From assembly GCA_949357655.1 (NCBI GenBank), contig CASHTG010000006.1:124001-188000 (forward strand): a stretch of DNA of 64,000 nt, read 5' to 3'. Below are positions 33,469 to 44,367 of this stretch, piece by piece (position 1 is the first letter of the stretch; each line of letters starts with the position of its first letter). Made by a program: the position numbers and the translations under genes. This DNA is from Parascedosporium putredinis. Lineage: Eukaryota > Ascomycota > Sordariomycetes > Microascales > Microascaceae. The notes beneath the pieces are model-generated. The model did not search any database. It was not told the origin of the DNA and saw only the letters and a program-made list of their open reading frames with translations.

Positions 33469-35427
33469 TTATGGGATTAGAACTTGTATCCGTTCTGAAA
33501 TACTTGGAACGCCGTCTGAATTCAGCGCGAACAACATCCAATAACCCGGGAGGAGTTTTCCGGGGTCATCCGGGGTCTTGAGCTTAAACGTTGTCCCGTC
33601 GGACGACCCCGAAAGTGGTACCCTCCTTTGGTCAGTGTTGACGCCGTGGGTGGACGACCCATACCGCACCAAGGCAAACGTCGCATCGGTGTCGGTCTCC
33701 ACCTCCAGAGTGTCGCCGGGCAAGATGGTGCGCGAGGCCACGGACCTAATCACAGGTCTCGTCGCCCGGGAGCCGTCGCTGTTGAACAGGTACGGCGGCG
33801 ACCAGATTTGCGCGTCGAAATGATTCTCCTTGCATCCCTTCCCGCACAGCCCACCGCCTCCGCTAAGAACGGTGCCGTCGGCGAGGAGAAGCCCGATGCT
33901 GTGGTAGACGCGGGCGACGGCAATCGGCGCCACGATGGTGAAAGAATTCGTCTCCGGGTCGAACAGCTCGCACGGCAGGGCGGCGGTCTCGTCATTGAAC
34001 GGCTTGGCGTACGCCTGCCCGCCGGCAACCAGCACTTTCCCGTCCGGCAGGACGACGGCGTTTCCAAAGGACCGCGCGTACGACATGTCGGGAAGCTTGG
34101 TAACCTCGGCTTCGGTGTTGGGGCCGCGGATGCGAACCAGGTTGGCGTGTTTTGTGGCGTCGTCCTTTTCGTAATTGGGCGACCCGCCAGCGGTGAAGAT
34201 CTTGCCCTCCACCGCGTCGAACATGGCGGCCATGCCGCACATTGCGTGATTGTCGTCGCCTCGGTAGCCGGCTTCCCGGACCGATCCTTCGCCCTCGACG
34301 CCGAACCAGTGCATCAGCTTGCTGGGGCCGGCTTGGAAGATTGTGTTATCGGACCAGGCAAAGATCCACGCGTGGTTGTCGGACCGCCAGACGCCGCCGA
34401 CATCCTCGGTCAGCATCGCCGTCACGTCGCAGCCCGGTAGCGAGGTCCACTCGTTGCCGTCCCAGATCTCCCCGCTCTTTCCGCCCTTGGGCCCGCTCCA
34501 GGAGCCACCGATGACCCAGGTCCGCCCGTCGGCCAGGAACGTCTGGGACTGGTAGCCACGCCCGATTTTCATGTCGGGGTGGCCCGACCACTGGTTGTCG
34601 TCCGGATTGTAGATGCTCGTCTTCCTGTTGTCGTTTCCTCCCGTGACCATGATGAGGCCGTCGGCGTCCATGGAAATCCCGGGACAAAACATGTCGTGGT
34701 TCGTGTTGGCGATGGTCCGGTGGGTGATGGCGCCGTTGGTCGGGTTCCACTCAATCGTTTCTGTCGAATCTGAGCCATCCGGGTAGTCATCCGGCCGCGA
34801 TGCCGACCAGAACACAAATCCACCGTCTTTGGCGTGGGCGCCCGCCACCGGCACGATGGAGAAGTCAATCGTTGTTTCCCACGCCCCTGCGTGGCGGGGT
34901 TTGGGGGCCGAAAGTCGTCCGGGTTCATGTTCACGTCGGGCGAGTACACGTGAAAGTCGGCGACGCTGGTCCAATTCCTGCCCTGGTCCTCGTTGAAGGC
35001 GACAAATAAGACGTACCTTGCGGTCTTGGTGGAGAAGAAGGTGGCTTTCGTCGTCTTGTCGTTGAGGTACACTCCGTAGGCGACCGGATCGGACCAATTC
35101 TCTCCGTCGTCGCTGAGGTAGATTTCGTGGTCGGCGACGTTGCCGTTATCCAGGCTGTCCTGACGAGGGTGTAGGTGATGCCATTGACCACGTATCTACG
35201 GCCCAAGTCCACCTCGAGCCAATGCGGATGCACGGTATCGGGCTCCCACGGCGTGTGCCATAGAGTCCCTTGATCGTCGTCTATGGCATACTGGGCCTCG
35301 TTCCCGGGCTGCTCCGAGTCGGCGAAGGCGGTCCAGTCCCCCTGGGTATGGCCGTGGCCCAGGGATAGGTATTTTGCGCCCGAGAGAGTCCCAGGAGGGC
35401 GAGCCACGCCCACAATCCGTACCGCAT
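33469..35427 (-). CDS. Galactose oxidase (AA5), with N-terminal discoidin-type domain
   Basis: This is a secreted copper-radical oxidase that oxidises the C6 alcohol of galactose to the aldehyde, releasing H2O2. It is a single exon of about 653 residues. After the signal MRYGLWAWLALLGLSRAQ comes an F5/8C (CBM32-like) domain (WHTPWEPDTVHPHWLEVDLG). A Kelch-propeller oxidase domain and a C-terminal DUF1929 domain follow. Catalytic landmarks match galactose oxidase: Cys in DMFCPGISMD, Tyr in GRGYQSQ with Trp in GGSWSG, Tyr-His in ARVYHS, and His in STHGVNTDQRR. Three bases are missing, at 35362-35364, 35167-35169 and 34884-34887, all in C/G runs. It is convergent with the tannase gene, and both fit secreted plant-polymer degradation. 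Confidence 0.95.
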
Positions 35428-36517
35428 CCTGATCCTGGCCTGGGTTTGTTGAGAAGTTCTTTTCTTTTTTTCCCTTCGCGGAGCACCCAATGGCCTGTCG
35501 CTTGTGACTAACTAACTAAGGGACCGGTGAGCGAGTGAGAAAAGGGAGGCGACTGGCCGGAAGGGAGGTATTATGAACATCGCCAAGACTTATTCTCCTT
35601 TCCTTCCCCACGGAACGCCTCCCTTCTCGCTAGTAGGCGCAGGGCGGGCCTCATCTAACCTGGACTTGGGTGGCAGGCGGCATCGTGGCGAGAACCTCCC
35701 GAAGCTGTCCGCTTGTATAAATCCCGTGTCTTACCCACCTGCCGGAAGAACGGCTTCTCTTCTCTATCAAAGCGAAATGGGCTTCTTCGGATGCATGCAC
35801 AGAAGGACGGCGGCGATTATATCGCAGCACCCACCCCTTGCGTGCCGCATGGGCACATTTTGCATGCTCAATATCGCGGAGCGCGAAGGGGGGCAAGGAA
35901 TCGGGGGCTCAAGTTGGGATCCGTGCCTACTTACGAGAGCTCATCAAAGAAATTAGCGGCTTATCGTGAAATAAGGTCCCAAGCGTGTGCCAAAGGCCCC
36001 ATGTTGGTCCCTGAATGGTACGAGAGCAATCTATTTCGAATCTAATCGCATATCGTATTCTCTAGCTGGAGGACAAAAGGAAGGGGGACTAGCGGAGGCA
36101 CCCCTTTTCCGCATCTCGATATCTTGCGAGAATAGGCGGCTTAATTTATCCCTATTGCAATGCCCGATGCTTTGGGAAGATTACATTGGACACCGATGAG
36201 CCCAAGGGCGGGAAGATATTAGCTAGGGTAAATTTGGTGAGACCGGGTAGATAGCCCGGATGAAATATTCGCGCAAAGCGTGTGGGGAATTTCTTTTTTT
36301 GTTCTCCTTTCTCTTCCCTTTTCTGAACAGTCTTTTCCAATTACATGTATGCTCCTATAGCTCGCCGAGACCACCGCAATTGGTCCTGCAGACGCCCAGT
36401 CGGCCAAACAGCCGGTAACTGCGGCGCGTGACAAGAGAGGCATGGTTTCCAAGCCCTTGTATAGTAGATATCATATTCCTAGCGGGGCCATCCCAATCAA
36501 CTTGCCTCTTGGATGAC
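35428..36517. other. Intergenic, galactose oxidase to molybdate transporter
   Basis: This is the galactose oxidase promoter side and the 3' flank of the transporter gene. No gene was recognised. Confidence 0.4.
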
Positions 36518-38132
36518 TCAAAAGACCCTTCGGACCACTTCCGAGGAGAGGAGCAACAAAACTGCTAGAAGGAGGAAGACGTTGTTGCGGTGAGAGTCGC
36601 CTATGAACAGGTGGTTAGCGATTGAAGCAGCATAGAGAGCGAGCGTAAAGTCTCGTGTGGAAAGGGCAAATGGCTTCTTACCTTCTTTATCAAGACTGTG
36701 GGTGATGACGACAAACAAGTTCAAGGGAAGTCGCATCAAACTATATGTGCTTCCGCGGATGTCGTCGCTAATCACTTCGCTCTTCAGGAGGTTGATGGCG
36801 GGGAAGTAGAGCCCGATGGACGCCTCGACAGCCACAAAGGCGTAGAACACGTACTTCTCAAACGAGATCAGGGAAGCCGAGCTCAGGCCCAGGCTGCCTA
36901 TGGCCAAAGCGGTCATGAGGACGAGCGAGGCCCCTGGAAGCCCGGGCGCCACAGGTTGAAGAGGCAGGACCCCGCCATCATGGCGCACATGAAGCAAGCA
37001 AAAATGAAGCCAAAGGGCAACTCCTCGGGCGTGGCCCCAGGCGGAGCGGCCAACACGCGGGCATCGTTGAGCGCGGCGGACCAGAAGAAGACGAAGAGGT
37101 ACATGGAGCTCTCGAAGCAGGTGGTGGCGAACAAGACGGCCATGATGCGGGCATCGGAGGTGATGGACTTGATGGCTTGTTTTATCGAGCGACCCTGGCT
37201 CGCGGCCGTGCCAAAGTTTTCGGTCTGCAAACAAAGGTTAGCAAAGAGAAGAAAAGGAGAAAAAGAAAATCCGATGAAACGAAGGAGAGATGGTCTCGTG
37301 GAGAGCATCGGATGCGGGTCGTGCTTGCTTACCCATCTGTGGTTGATCCATAGCATGGAAGCTAGAGCACACCGCACCGCCCATGAATGGCCAGATGCGG
37401 CTGCCGAGAGAGGTGACCATGGCGTCGCCACAGATGCCCATGATGATAGCAATGACGGGGCTCATGATGGCGGCATAGCTGAACACGGAGGACAGCGACA
37501 GGGGCGACTCGCCGAGACCGCGGAAATTGTACTCGGACACCATCCACACGTCAAAGATGGAGAAGAGGATCGTGGTGGCCACGCCTCCGGTCAGACGGCC
37601 CACGAAGAGCACGATGATGTCGTCGCTCAGCATCGTGAGGCAGGTGATGATGTACATCAGGCCGTACGCCATGCAGGTGCGACGGCGGCCGTATTGGTCC
37701 GCAAGCCTACCCACGAAGGAGGCGGAAGCGGCTCCGCTCACGAAACCCGCGGCGTACAGGGCAGCCACCAGCCTCTCGGGGAGCTGTTTGTCATATTTGT
37801 AAATGGCGTAGATATGCGGGCCCTTTGTTCTCAGTCAGTCGTCGGTTGGGTAGGTGGCGAGCGGCCATGGATAAGGAAGGACCCCCTCTTGGAAATCCCT
37901 GAACACTACTTACCTGGATCCAGTCGGCGGCGACCGCCAGGGCGTAGCCCGGGAAGTAGTCGACAATGAACTTTTTAACCTCGGACTGCTGCCAGCTCGG
38001 GATCAAGCTTTCCTCCCTCCGGTGATCCTTTTCCTCGATCTCGGCCTTGCCCATCCGCCTATAGTAGCAGTGGAGGAGAAGCGCGTTGATGGCGGCAAAG
38101 CCGGCCAAATTGATGGCGTAAAAGTCCATCAT
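36518..38132 (-). CDS. MFSD5/MOT2-type molybdate-anion transporter
   Basis: This is a membrane carrier of about 445 residues in the MFS_5 (MFSD5/MOT2) family, whose characterised members import molybdate. Exons are 37914-38132, 37333-37822, 36682-37224 and 36600-36518. Landmarks are the N-terminal MMDFYAINLAGFAAINALLL, ADWIQGPHIYAIYKYDKQL, VGRLADQYGRRRTCM, VGRLTGGVATTILFSIFDVW, LFATTCFESSMYLFVFFW and GLYFPAINLLKSEVI. About three bases are missing, two near 37390-37400 and one near 36940. A plus-strand frame of 423 codons opposite this gene (36698-37969) is a GC-rich shadow. Confidence 0.88.
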
Positions 38133-39025
38133 GATTTCGACTCTCGCGATACACCTCAGTGGTCAACTATGAGGGAGTGAGTGAGCCTGGTGGTGCAATA
38201 GGACAAGGGGAAAAAAGAATCAAAGAAACGCAAAGAACACAAGATGGGCGTGGGACCGGGCACGCTTTACATTGCATGCATCCATTCATGACTGGGCCGG
38301 GGACAGCTGGTTGTGGCGAGTTTTTATGACCTTGTCCCAGTCGAAAAAGAGCGTTTTCGGGCGCACGTCGTGTTTGGTGTGTGCGGAGTGCAAAACCGAG
38401 TGCCCAAAAAGAAAAAAAGAAAAAAGAAAAGGGCGAGAGAGGAGATCTTGGCCGGGCACGTCAATGTCTCATGGTGAACCTGAGCCACCAGCTATTGGTT
38501 CGTGAGGGGCGCGACTTGTCTCGAGCTTCCTGATTAAGTGTTTTGGAGTCACGGCGCTGGCATCTCGGCCAAGTCTTGCTTCCAAGGGGGAGGGGCTATG
38601 AGACACAGCCCGATAGTTCCGAGTTGGCGTGCGACGCTGAGGCACCGACTTGGGAAGCTCGAAAAGCAAAGTGGCGACGTGATAGAGACACTGGAGCAGG
38701 ATATCGATCGAGGGCAACACGACCACACCACGTCTCCCCTTCTTCTCCCCGGGCGGGACTTGTTATAAACTAGCCAGGGGCCAGGAAAACATGAATGAAT
38801 GACAATAAGCTTCCCTCGTCCACCACTACTCGATTGGAATCGTCGAGAAGACTGGTCACACTTTATTTTTCTTGCTCTCTTCTCCTTCTTCTTTGTTTCT
38901 TTTCCAGCTATTTTTCCCTCCCCTCTCCACCCCCAAGATTTTATTGGATTCTGCTGCTCGCCGCCTCTCAGCCCTACGCAAGCAGACGACGCATCTCCAC
39001 ACTCGCTCCCCACACTCGCGGCATC
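38133..39025. promoter_or_regulatory. Divergent promoter, molybdate transporter and methyltransferase
   Basis: These 893 bp lie between two divergent starts. A TATAAA at 38762-38767 is about 260 bp before the methyltransferase ATG and is followed by a CT-rich leader. No gene was seen. Confidence 0.5.
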
Positions 39026-39504
39026 ATGGTCGTACCAAGGAACAGGTTCTATACCGTGCTGGCGGGCGTGTCCTGCATCATGCTACTCGCCGGGTTGGTG
39101 CACATGATGGACTACGACACCGCCTTCCAGATCTCCCGCATAATGCAGTATGTCAGCCCACAGCCTACTCTTTCCTGGAGATATCTTTCCTCCTCCTCCT
39201 TCCTCTTCTTTTTCTTGTCGCTTCCTGCTCTACTAGGTTGTTCATGGCCGGGAAGCTGCAGCTTGCTAACCAGGATAAAAATCCACAGCAATGGGAACGA
39301 GGAGCAGGCTGACCAAAGCGACGCTCCCTTGATGCCCGCGGGCGGCAAGGTATACCAAAAGACATGGCACGAGATCGCGCTGGCTGCCGGCACCGACAAG
39401 GTCACGACGCATGAATACCAATACATGTACGAGAAATATCTGCCGTCTATCCGTGGCAGGCACGTCAAGATGCTGGAAATTGGCCTCGGATGCAATATGG
39501 TTCG

Positions 39505-39549
<45 letters not shown>

Positions 39550-40118
39550 GTGTCTCTATATCATCTTTTGCCATTGGCGTCTTTACTCTTGGCTAACATG
39601 TGCACCACGGCGACGGATAGAACTACGGCCCCGGAAAGTCGTACTCCACATGGCTAGAGTATTTCCCCGATATCGAGCTCTTCTACATCGAGTACGATGC
39701 CGCGTGCGCCGAAAAGTGGGCGCACAAAACGGAACAAGCGCACGTCTTCACAGGCGACCAGGCCAACGCCACGATGCTCGAAGAGTTCATCGCCAAGGCG
39801 GGCATGGACTTTGACCTCATCATCGACGACGGCGGCCACCGTATGGACCAGCAAATTGTCTCGCTCCAGCACCTGTGGAAGGCAGTCAAGCCCGGCGGCA
39901 TGTACATTCTGGAGGACCTCCAGACCAGCTACTGGAAGAATTACGGGGGCGACTCCTCGACCACGGACCAGAGCATCAAGACGGCGATGAAGTTCATCTA
40001 CGAGCTCATTGACGACCGCATGAGCGGCACCAACAAGCACGAGATTAGCGAGACGATGAGGAGCATTGACTGCATGAAGGAGGTGTGCGGGTTCACCAAG
40101 AAGACGATGTCTTCGTAG
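39026..40118 (+). CDS. Membrane-anchored SAM-dependent methyltransferase
   Basis: This is a class I SAM methyltransferase of about 281 residues. Exons are 39026-39147, 39274-39499 and 39621-40118 (846 nt, no lost base). An N-terminal signal anchor (FYTVLAGVSCIMLLAGLVHM) suggests a type II membrane protein, with the catalytic domain probably in the secretory lumen. SAM motif I is KMLEIGLGCNMNYGPGKS, spanning intron 2. The acidic loop DLIIDDGGHRMDQQ and KPGGMYILEDLQTSYW follow, as in MycE/TylF-type sugar O-methyltransferases. Related fungal proteins carry the label 'hard-surface induced protein', from memory and not checked. The substrate is unknown; a glycan or glycolipid is my inference. Confidence 0.8.
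39508..39546. repeat. (CT)n microsatellite inside an intron
   Basis: About 19 uninterrupted CT units begin eight bases after the donor site of intron 2 of the methyltransferase gene. Confidence 0.95.
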
Positions 40119-42981
40119 CGGAGAGGATTACTTTCTTTTTGTTTTTTTTTTTCTTTTGTTTTTCCGAACATGTTGGACTAGTTGGTGGGGTTGGTCTTGT
40201 GCGATATGCGATATAGGTCATGGACAACATGAGTGCAATTCCCCATGGTAATTTGAGTAATCGGTTTCATTGAACACATGAACACTGTATCAACAAAGGT
40301 GAACTTCGCTCTTGCGATGGGTCTCTGTCGATCACCGCCCATTGTGCTGGTGGCCTAGGGCAAACGTGGGATGCATCATAAAAGGGCGCAGCAAACAGAA
40401 GCGAGGATAATTTGCGTCACAGGAGGGAAGCTCGACAACGGACTGGGCAAGACGTGCCGACCGCACTAGATCTTGCAGCGTTCGAGCTGATGAATCAATC
40501 TGGGCGCGATTGATGGTGGGTGGAGAGGCTAAGCCCCTAGTACCCAGCTGCGGCAATGGCAGGCGCACGCTAGGGCACGCCTCCCCTGAATGCGTTCCAG
40601 GTCACGAAAATCGCAAGGCAGAGCAAAGGTTGAGGGAAGTCGAATAAGCAAGAGCAAGATACATAGGGTTTGCGAAAGCGGGGCTTTCGAGACACACACG
40701 CCAGAACTCGACTCGACGGCGGTCGTGAAGGAGAGCTAGCGAGCTTGTCAGGGACAAGTTGACCTCGGGACAACTGATAGAGAAACCTATTCGCCGCCGC
40801 CCCCAAACACGGCCAATGACAAGCGGAAGCCAAAAGGGTTTGGCGGGTTGGAGTGGGTTGTTTGATCCATCCCCAGGCCCCGTACGGCTGCATACGGGGT
40901 GCAGCTGGGGAAAGGAATTGCTGAACGAGACGAGTCTAGGTTTGGGTTCAGGAGTGGAGCAGCTCCAAGAGTGTCATGTTAGACGTGTACGACTTGAGCT
41001 GCTCCATGTCCCCGTGGGTGATTGTGACCAGCGACAGGGCCTGGAGCTGTCTTAGACACGGAAACCGTTGACCGCTGGGGGCTCGTGAAGCGTCGAGTTG
41101 GATTGCAGCCGCACCGCGCTGCTGCGAGCCGCCGTTCGGGGGTTGCACCGGGTGCCTGCATACCCGGATGCACCTCTACTCGTGGCAGGCGTGCGGTGCA
41201 ATGGATCCCTTTCACTACATAACCACCAAGAAAAGATGGAGTTGGGGCATGGTGTCGACGAGATGGTTCGCCGGATTTCAACAGTGGACATCAATCGTGC
41301 AGTCCTCAAAGGACACAATTACACAAAAGAAGACAGAGATAATCAAAAAATGAAAAGAGAAGAACGAAAGGGGAGAAAAAGCACCAAGGGAAAAAGGAAG
41401 TAAAGCAAAAGAAAGCAATACGAAGGAAACCAATATTACAAGGCCGAGTGTTTCCATGACTGGCCAATTACACACCGACTTTACTCGTACTCCTCACGAT
41501 CACCTCAAACAGTCAGATCATTGATGGGTTTGGGCAAGAAGCAAGGGCCGGGGAGAGGAGAGAATGGCACGTTGCACAAAAGAGCGGATAGATCCGGCCA
41601 CAGGATGGCATTCATGGGTTATGTCACATTTTGCTGCCACGTCTGGCGCTCGTTTAATGAAGGTCTCTGGACAGTCCCGTCACACAAAGGCGGCGATCGC
41701 CACCTCGACGGGCCAATGCTCTGAAATCATTCCGCAATGTATGCTGAGCTCGCTTAGCGGACTTGTTCATTTTCATTTGAATTTTTCCACTTTAACATTT
41801 GCCTTCCCCGTGTCTCTCTGGGTTGCTTTTTCTTTGTTAACTTTCTTTACATCTAACCCAAATGCACTCGGTTGATTGAGTTGCCTGACTGTCACTGTGG
41901 TTAGCAACCGTCCGACCTGGTTCGGATTTTCTCCTGGCGAGAGAGAGCCTACATGTAGCCTGTCAAACGAGGTGGCTCTTGTCAATATTCGCGGGGTATG
42001 CTCCTCCGACGTTCAATCCAGGTACGCAGCTAGCATCGACCCCTTCAAATCTCGTTTCCTAAAATCTTGGTTCCTGCTGACTTGGCGTCCCTTTCCAGGC
42101 ACCGGGGCGTAGACACCCGTACGTGTATCCAGTAGCAGGTCAATAGCCGACATGTATGACCGAGACCACGAGCGAAAACGAAGATGAAGGAGCGGGGTTG
42201 ATCGAATGGATCTTTTGTCCATTTGAGCTTGCAGTGCAATCTCGTCACCATACTTTGGTAGACGCCGCGCGCCGTGCGCTTGACCTCCAAGTCACGATCC
42301 CCATACGCCACAGGCGGCGGCGATGATCAGATTTCGCTCTCACCTTTTTTCGCCACCCGTCTTTCCCTATTCACCAAACTACATATGTATGCATATCACC
42401 ATGGCTAGCCCTACCAGGCGACGAATCATCCAGTATAGCCGTGTCGGCTTGGATGAACGACAGCAGGTGATAGCACAGCAGCCACCGAGAAGCAGCCAAT
42501 TCGAAAATCCATCGCCCAGCGTCGCGAAATTAAACCCCACAATGGTTCCTGGGTCGCTTCCCCGCGGATGGTGAAGCTTGGCGAATTGATTGGCAAAGAC
42601 CAGCGTAGGCCGCCGAAAGGAGCGAGCTTGTGGGAGCATTTAAGGCTCCTACGATGTAACCGCATAAAATTTGGCGGCTGGTTTAAGATTATCAATCCCT
42701 CCCGCCGCCTTGGGAGGAGCGCCAGAGCTGCCTAGCGACGAGGATTTTTCTTTCATTGAAAAAAGGAGCCGACCTCCCACCCACGCGGGCACCTGCGATC
42801 TTTTTGAATTCCCCGACAAGAATCTTCATTCCCAACGTGTGGCCACCATTCCTTTGATCGCCAGCCAAACGATCGGTCCTTTCCTCCCCCAAGGGACACT
42901 CCCCACACGCGCGTCACCGACCCCAATTCACTCGTTTTCGATACGCACCATCCGAAGAAAAAAAAAAACATTCAGCCCAGC
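40119..42981. other. Gene-free 2.9 kb after the methyltransferase
   Basis: No gene is supported. Short frames on both strands lack family features. The stretch 41760-42010 is noticeably more AT-rich than its surroundings. Confidence 0.4.
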
Positions 42982-43928
42982 ATGCGGTCCGTCGCCCTCT
43001 GGTTCGCCGCCGGGGCTCTCGCCGCGACCAATTACCCCGTCAATTTCGGCGTGGACGTCATCCTCCCCGCCACAGCGAAGTGTACAAGCGCGTCTTCCCT
43101 TCCCCGTCGTCCTCGCCATCCACGGCGCCCCCGACGCCTGGCCCGAGGACCTCTCCATCAAGCTCGACCTATCACGCAACCTCGACCCGGCCAAGGGCCT
43201 CGCGCCCTTCGAGACCGTCTGGCTCAACGCCACCAACGTGCGCAAGGGCCTTCCCGAGGACGAGGGCACCTACTTCGCCACCGTGGGCTTGCTCGAGGCG
43301 GCGGGGACCCCACGCGGTCCAACTACCTGCGGTACGAGATCCAGTTCACCCAGGACTGCGCCGCGGGGGCTCGCCGCGCAGAGGATGGCGGACGAGGACC
43401 TCATCACGGGAGAGGACGGCGGCTACGGCACCGTGTATTTCGAGCTGGACGACGACAAGGGCGTCGAGCCCGACGTGAGCGCGTCCAAGGACGACGGGGA
43501 ACGGTGCGCCTCGCAGGGCATCTCGCTGCTCATCGAGGGGAGGAGTCGGAGCGGTGTTTGGTGCTCAACGAGCCCGACTACGAACGCATCTGGGATAGGT
43601 GCCGCGTCGACTTCCCCGAGGACCTCGGCGCGCGCGTGGCTGCCAAGCTGCTGGATATCGGCAAGTGCGCCAACGAGACGACCAAGTCGGCCGAGCACGA
43701 CGTGTACTGCAATAGCAAGCCGATCCTCGTCGAGGGCCAGACTGTCGCGGCGGAGGACAGCGATAGCGAGGGCGGAGAGGGAGAAGGCGGCAGCACGGGA
43801 CGAGGAGGTCAGGGGGCTCCGAGGGGAGTGACGGCGGCAACGGTTCTGGTGCTGCGATGGCCCGGCACAGCATGATGGGGCTGGCCCTTGCTGGTCTTTT
43901 GGCCGTTGCGCACTCCTACATGCTTTAA
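42982..43928 (+). CDS. Secreted, probably GPI-anchored DUF7136-like protein
   Basis: This is a protein of about 317 residues with the signal peptide MRSVALWFAAGALAAT. The mature start, NYPVNFGVDVILP then HSEVYKRVFPFPVVLAIHG, resembles the DUF7136 family of fungal extracellular proteins. Paired cysteines occur in QDCAAG, GERCASQG, ESERCLVLN, WDRCRVDF and GKCANET. A Gly/Ser-rich linker and a hydrophobic tail (MMGLALAGLLAVAHSYML) suggest a GPI signal. It is the most damaged frame in the window, with about seven bases missing between 43060 and 43830. Adding seven makes the length 954 nt and keeps all segments in order. Function is unknown. The family name is moderately sure. Confidence 0.65.
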
Positions 43929-44367
43929 TTGAACCATAGATAGCTTAATAGCAAATCGTAATCTCTACACTGGTTAATGCGCTGGCTTACAAGGCTACAT
44001 GTGCACACTGCGAAATGACAAGAGGCATGCGGTGAGACCCATTCCATTTTTGGGGGCTTGTTTGTTGTTTTTGAGCTGGCCAGCATACTGCTACGATAAC
44101 CCCAAGAGATGGGAATAGGGGGAAAAAAGATATAAAAACAGATAAAAGAAAAAAAAAGAGTAGCCTGCCCAATTATCCTAACCCGCCGGCTCTATCCTGG
44201 CCGTTTGACCTCAGTGTAAACGCCGGAGATTACCAGTGATCTGATTATATCCTTACCGGCCCGGCCATCAGCCGAAAGACGGAAGTGCTCCGGTGCTCTG
44301 TAATAGTCCTTCATCGAGGAACAACTGTTTTTCCCTGCACTCCTACTTTGTTCGAGGGATTGTACTT
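43929..44367. other. Intergenic between two convergent secreted-protein genes
   Basis: These 439 bp of 3' flanks contain A-rich tracts at 44124-44160. Nothing else was seen. Confidence 0.4.

Noticed and set aside
36698..37969. Plus-strand frame of 423 codons opposite the molybdate transporter
   Set aside because: The minus strand has clear MFS helices and spliced exons. The plus frame is a composition shadow.
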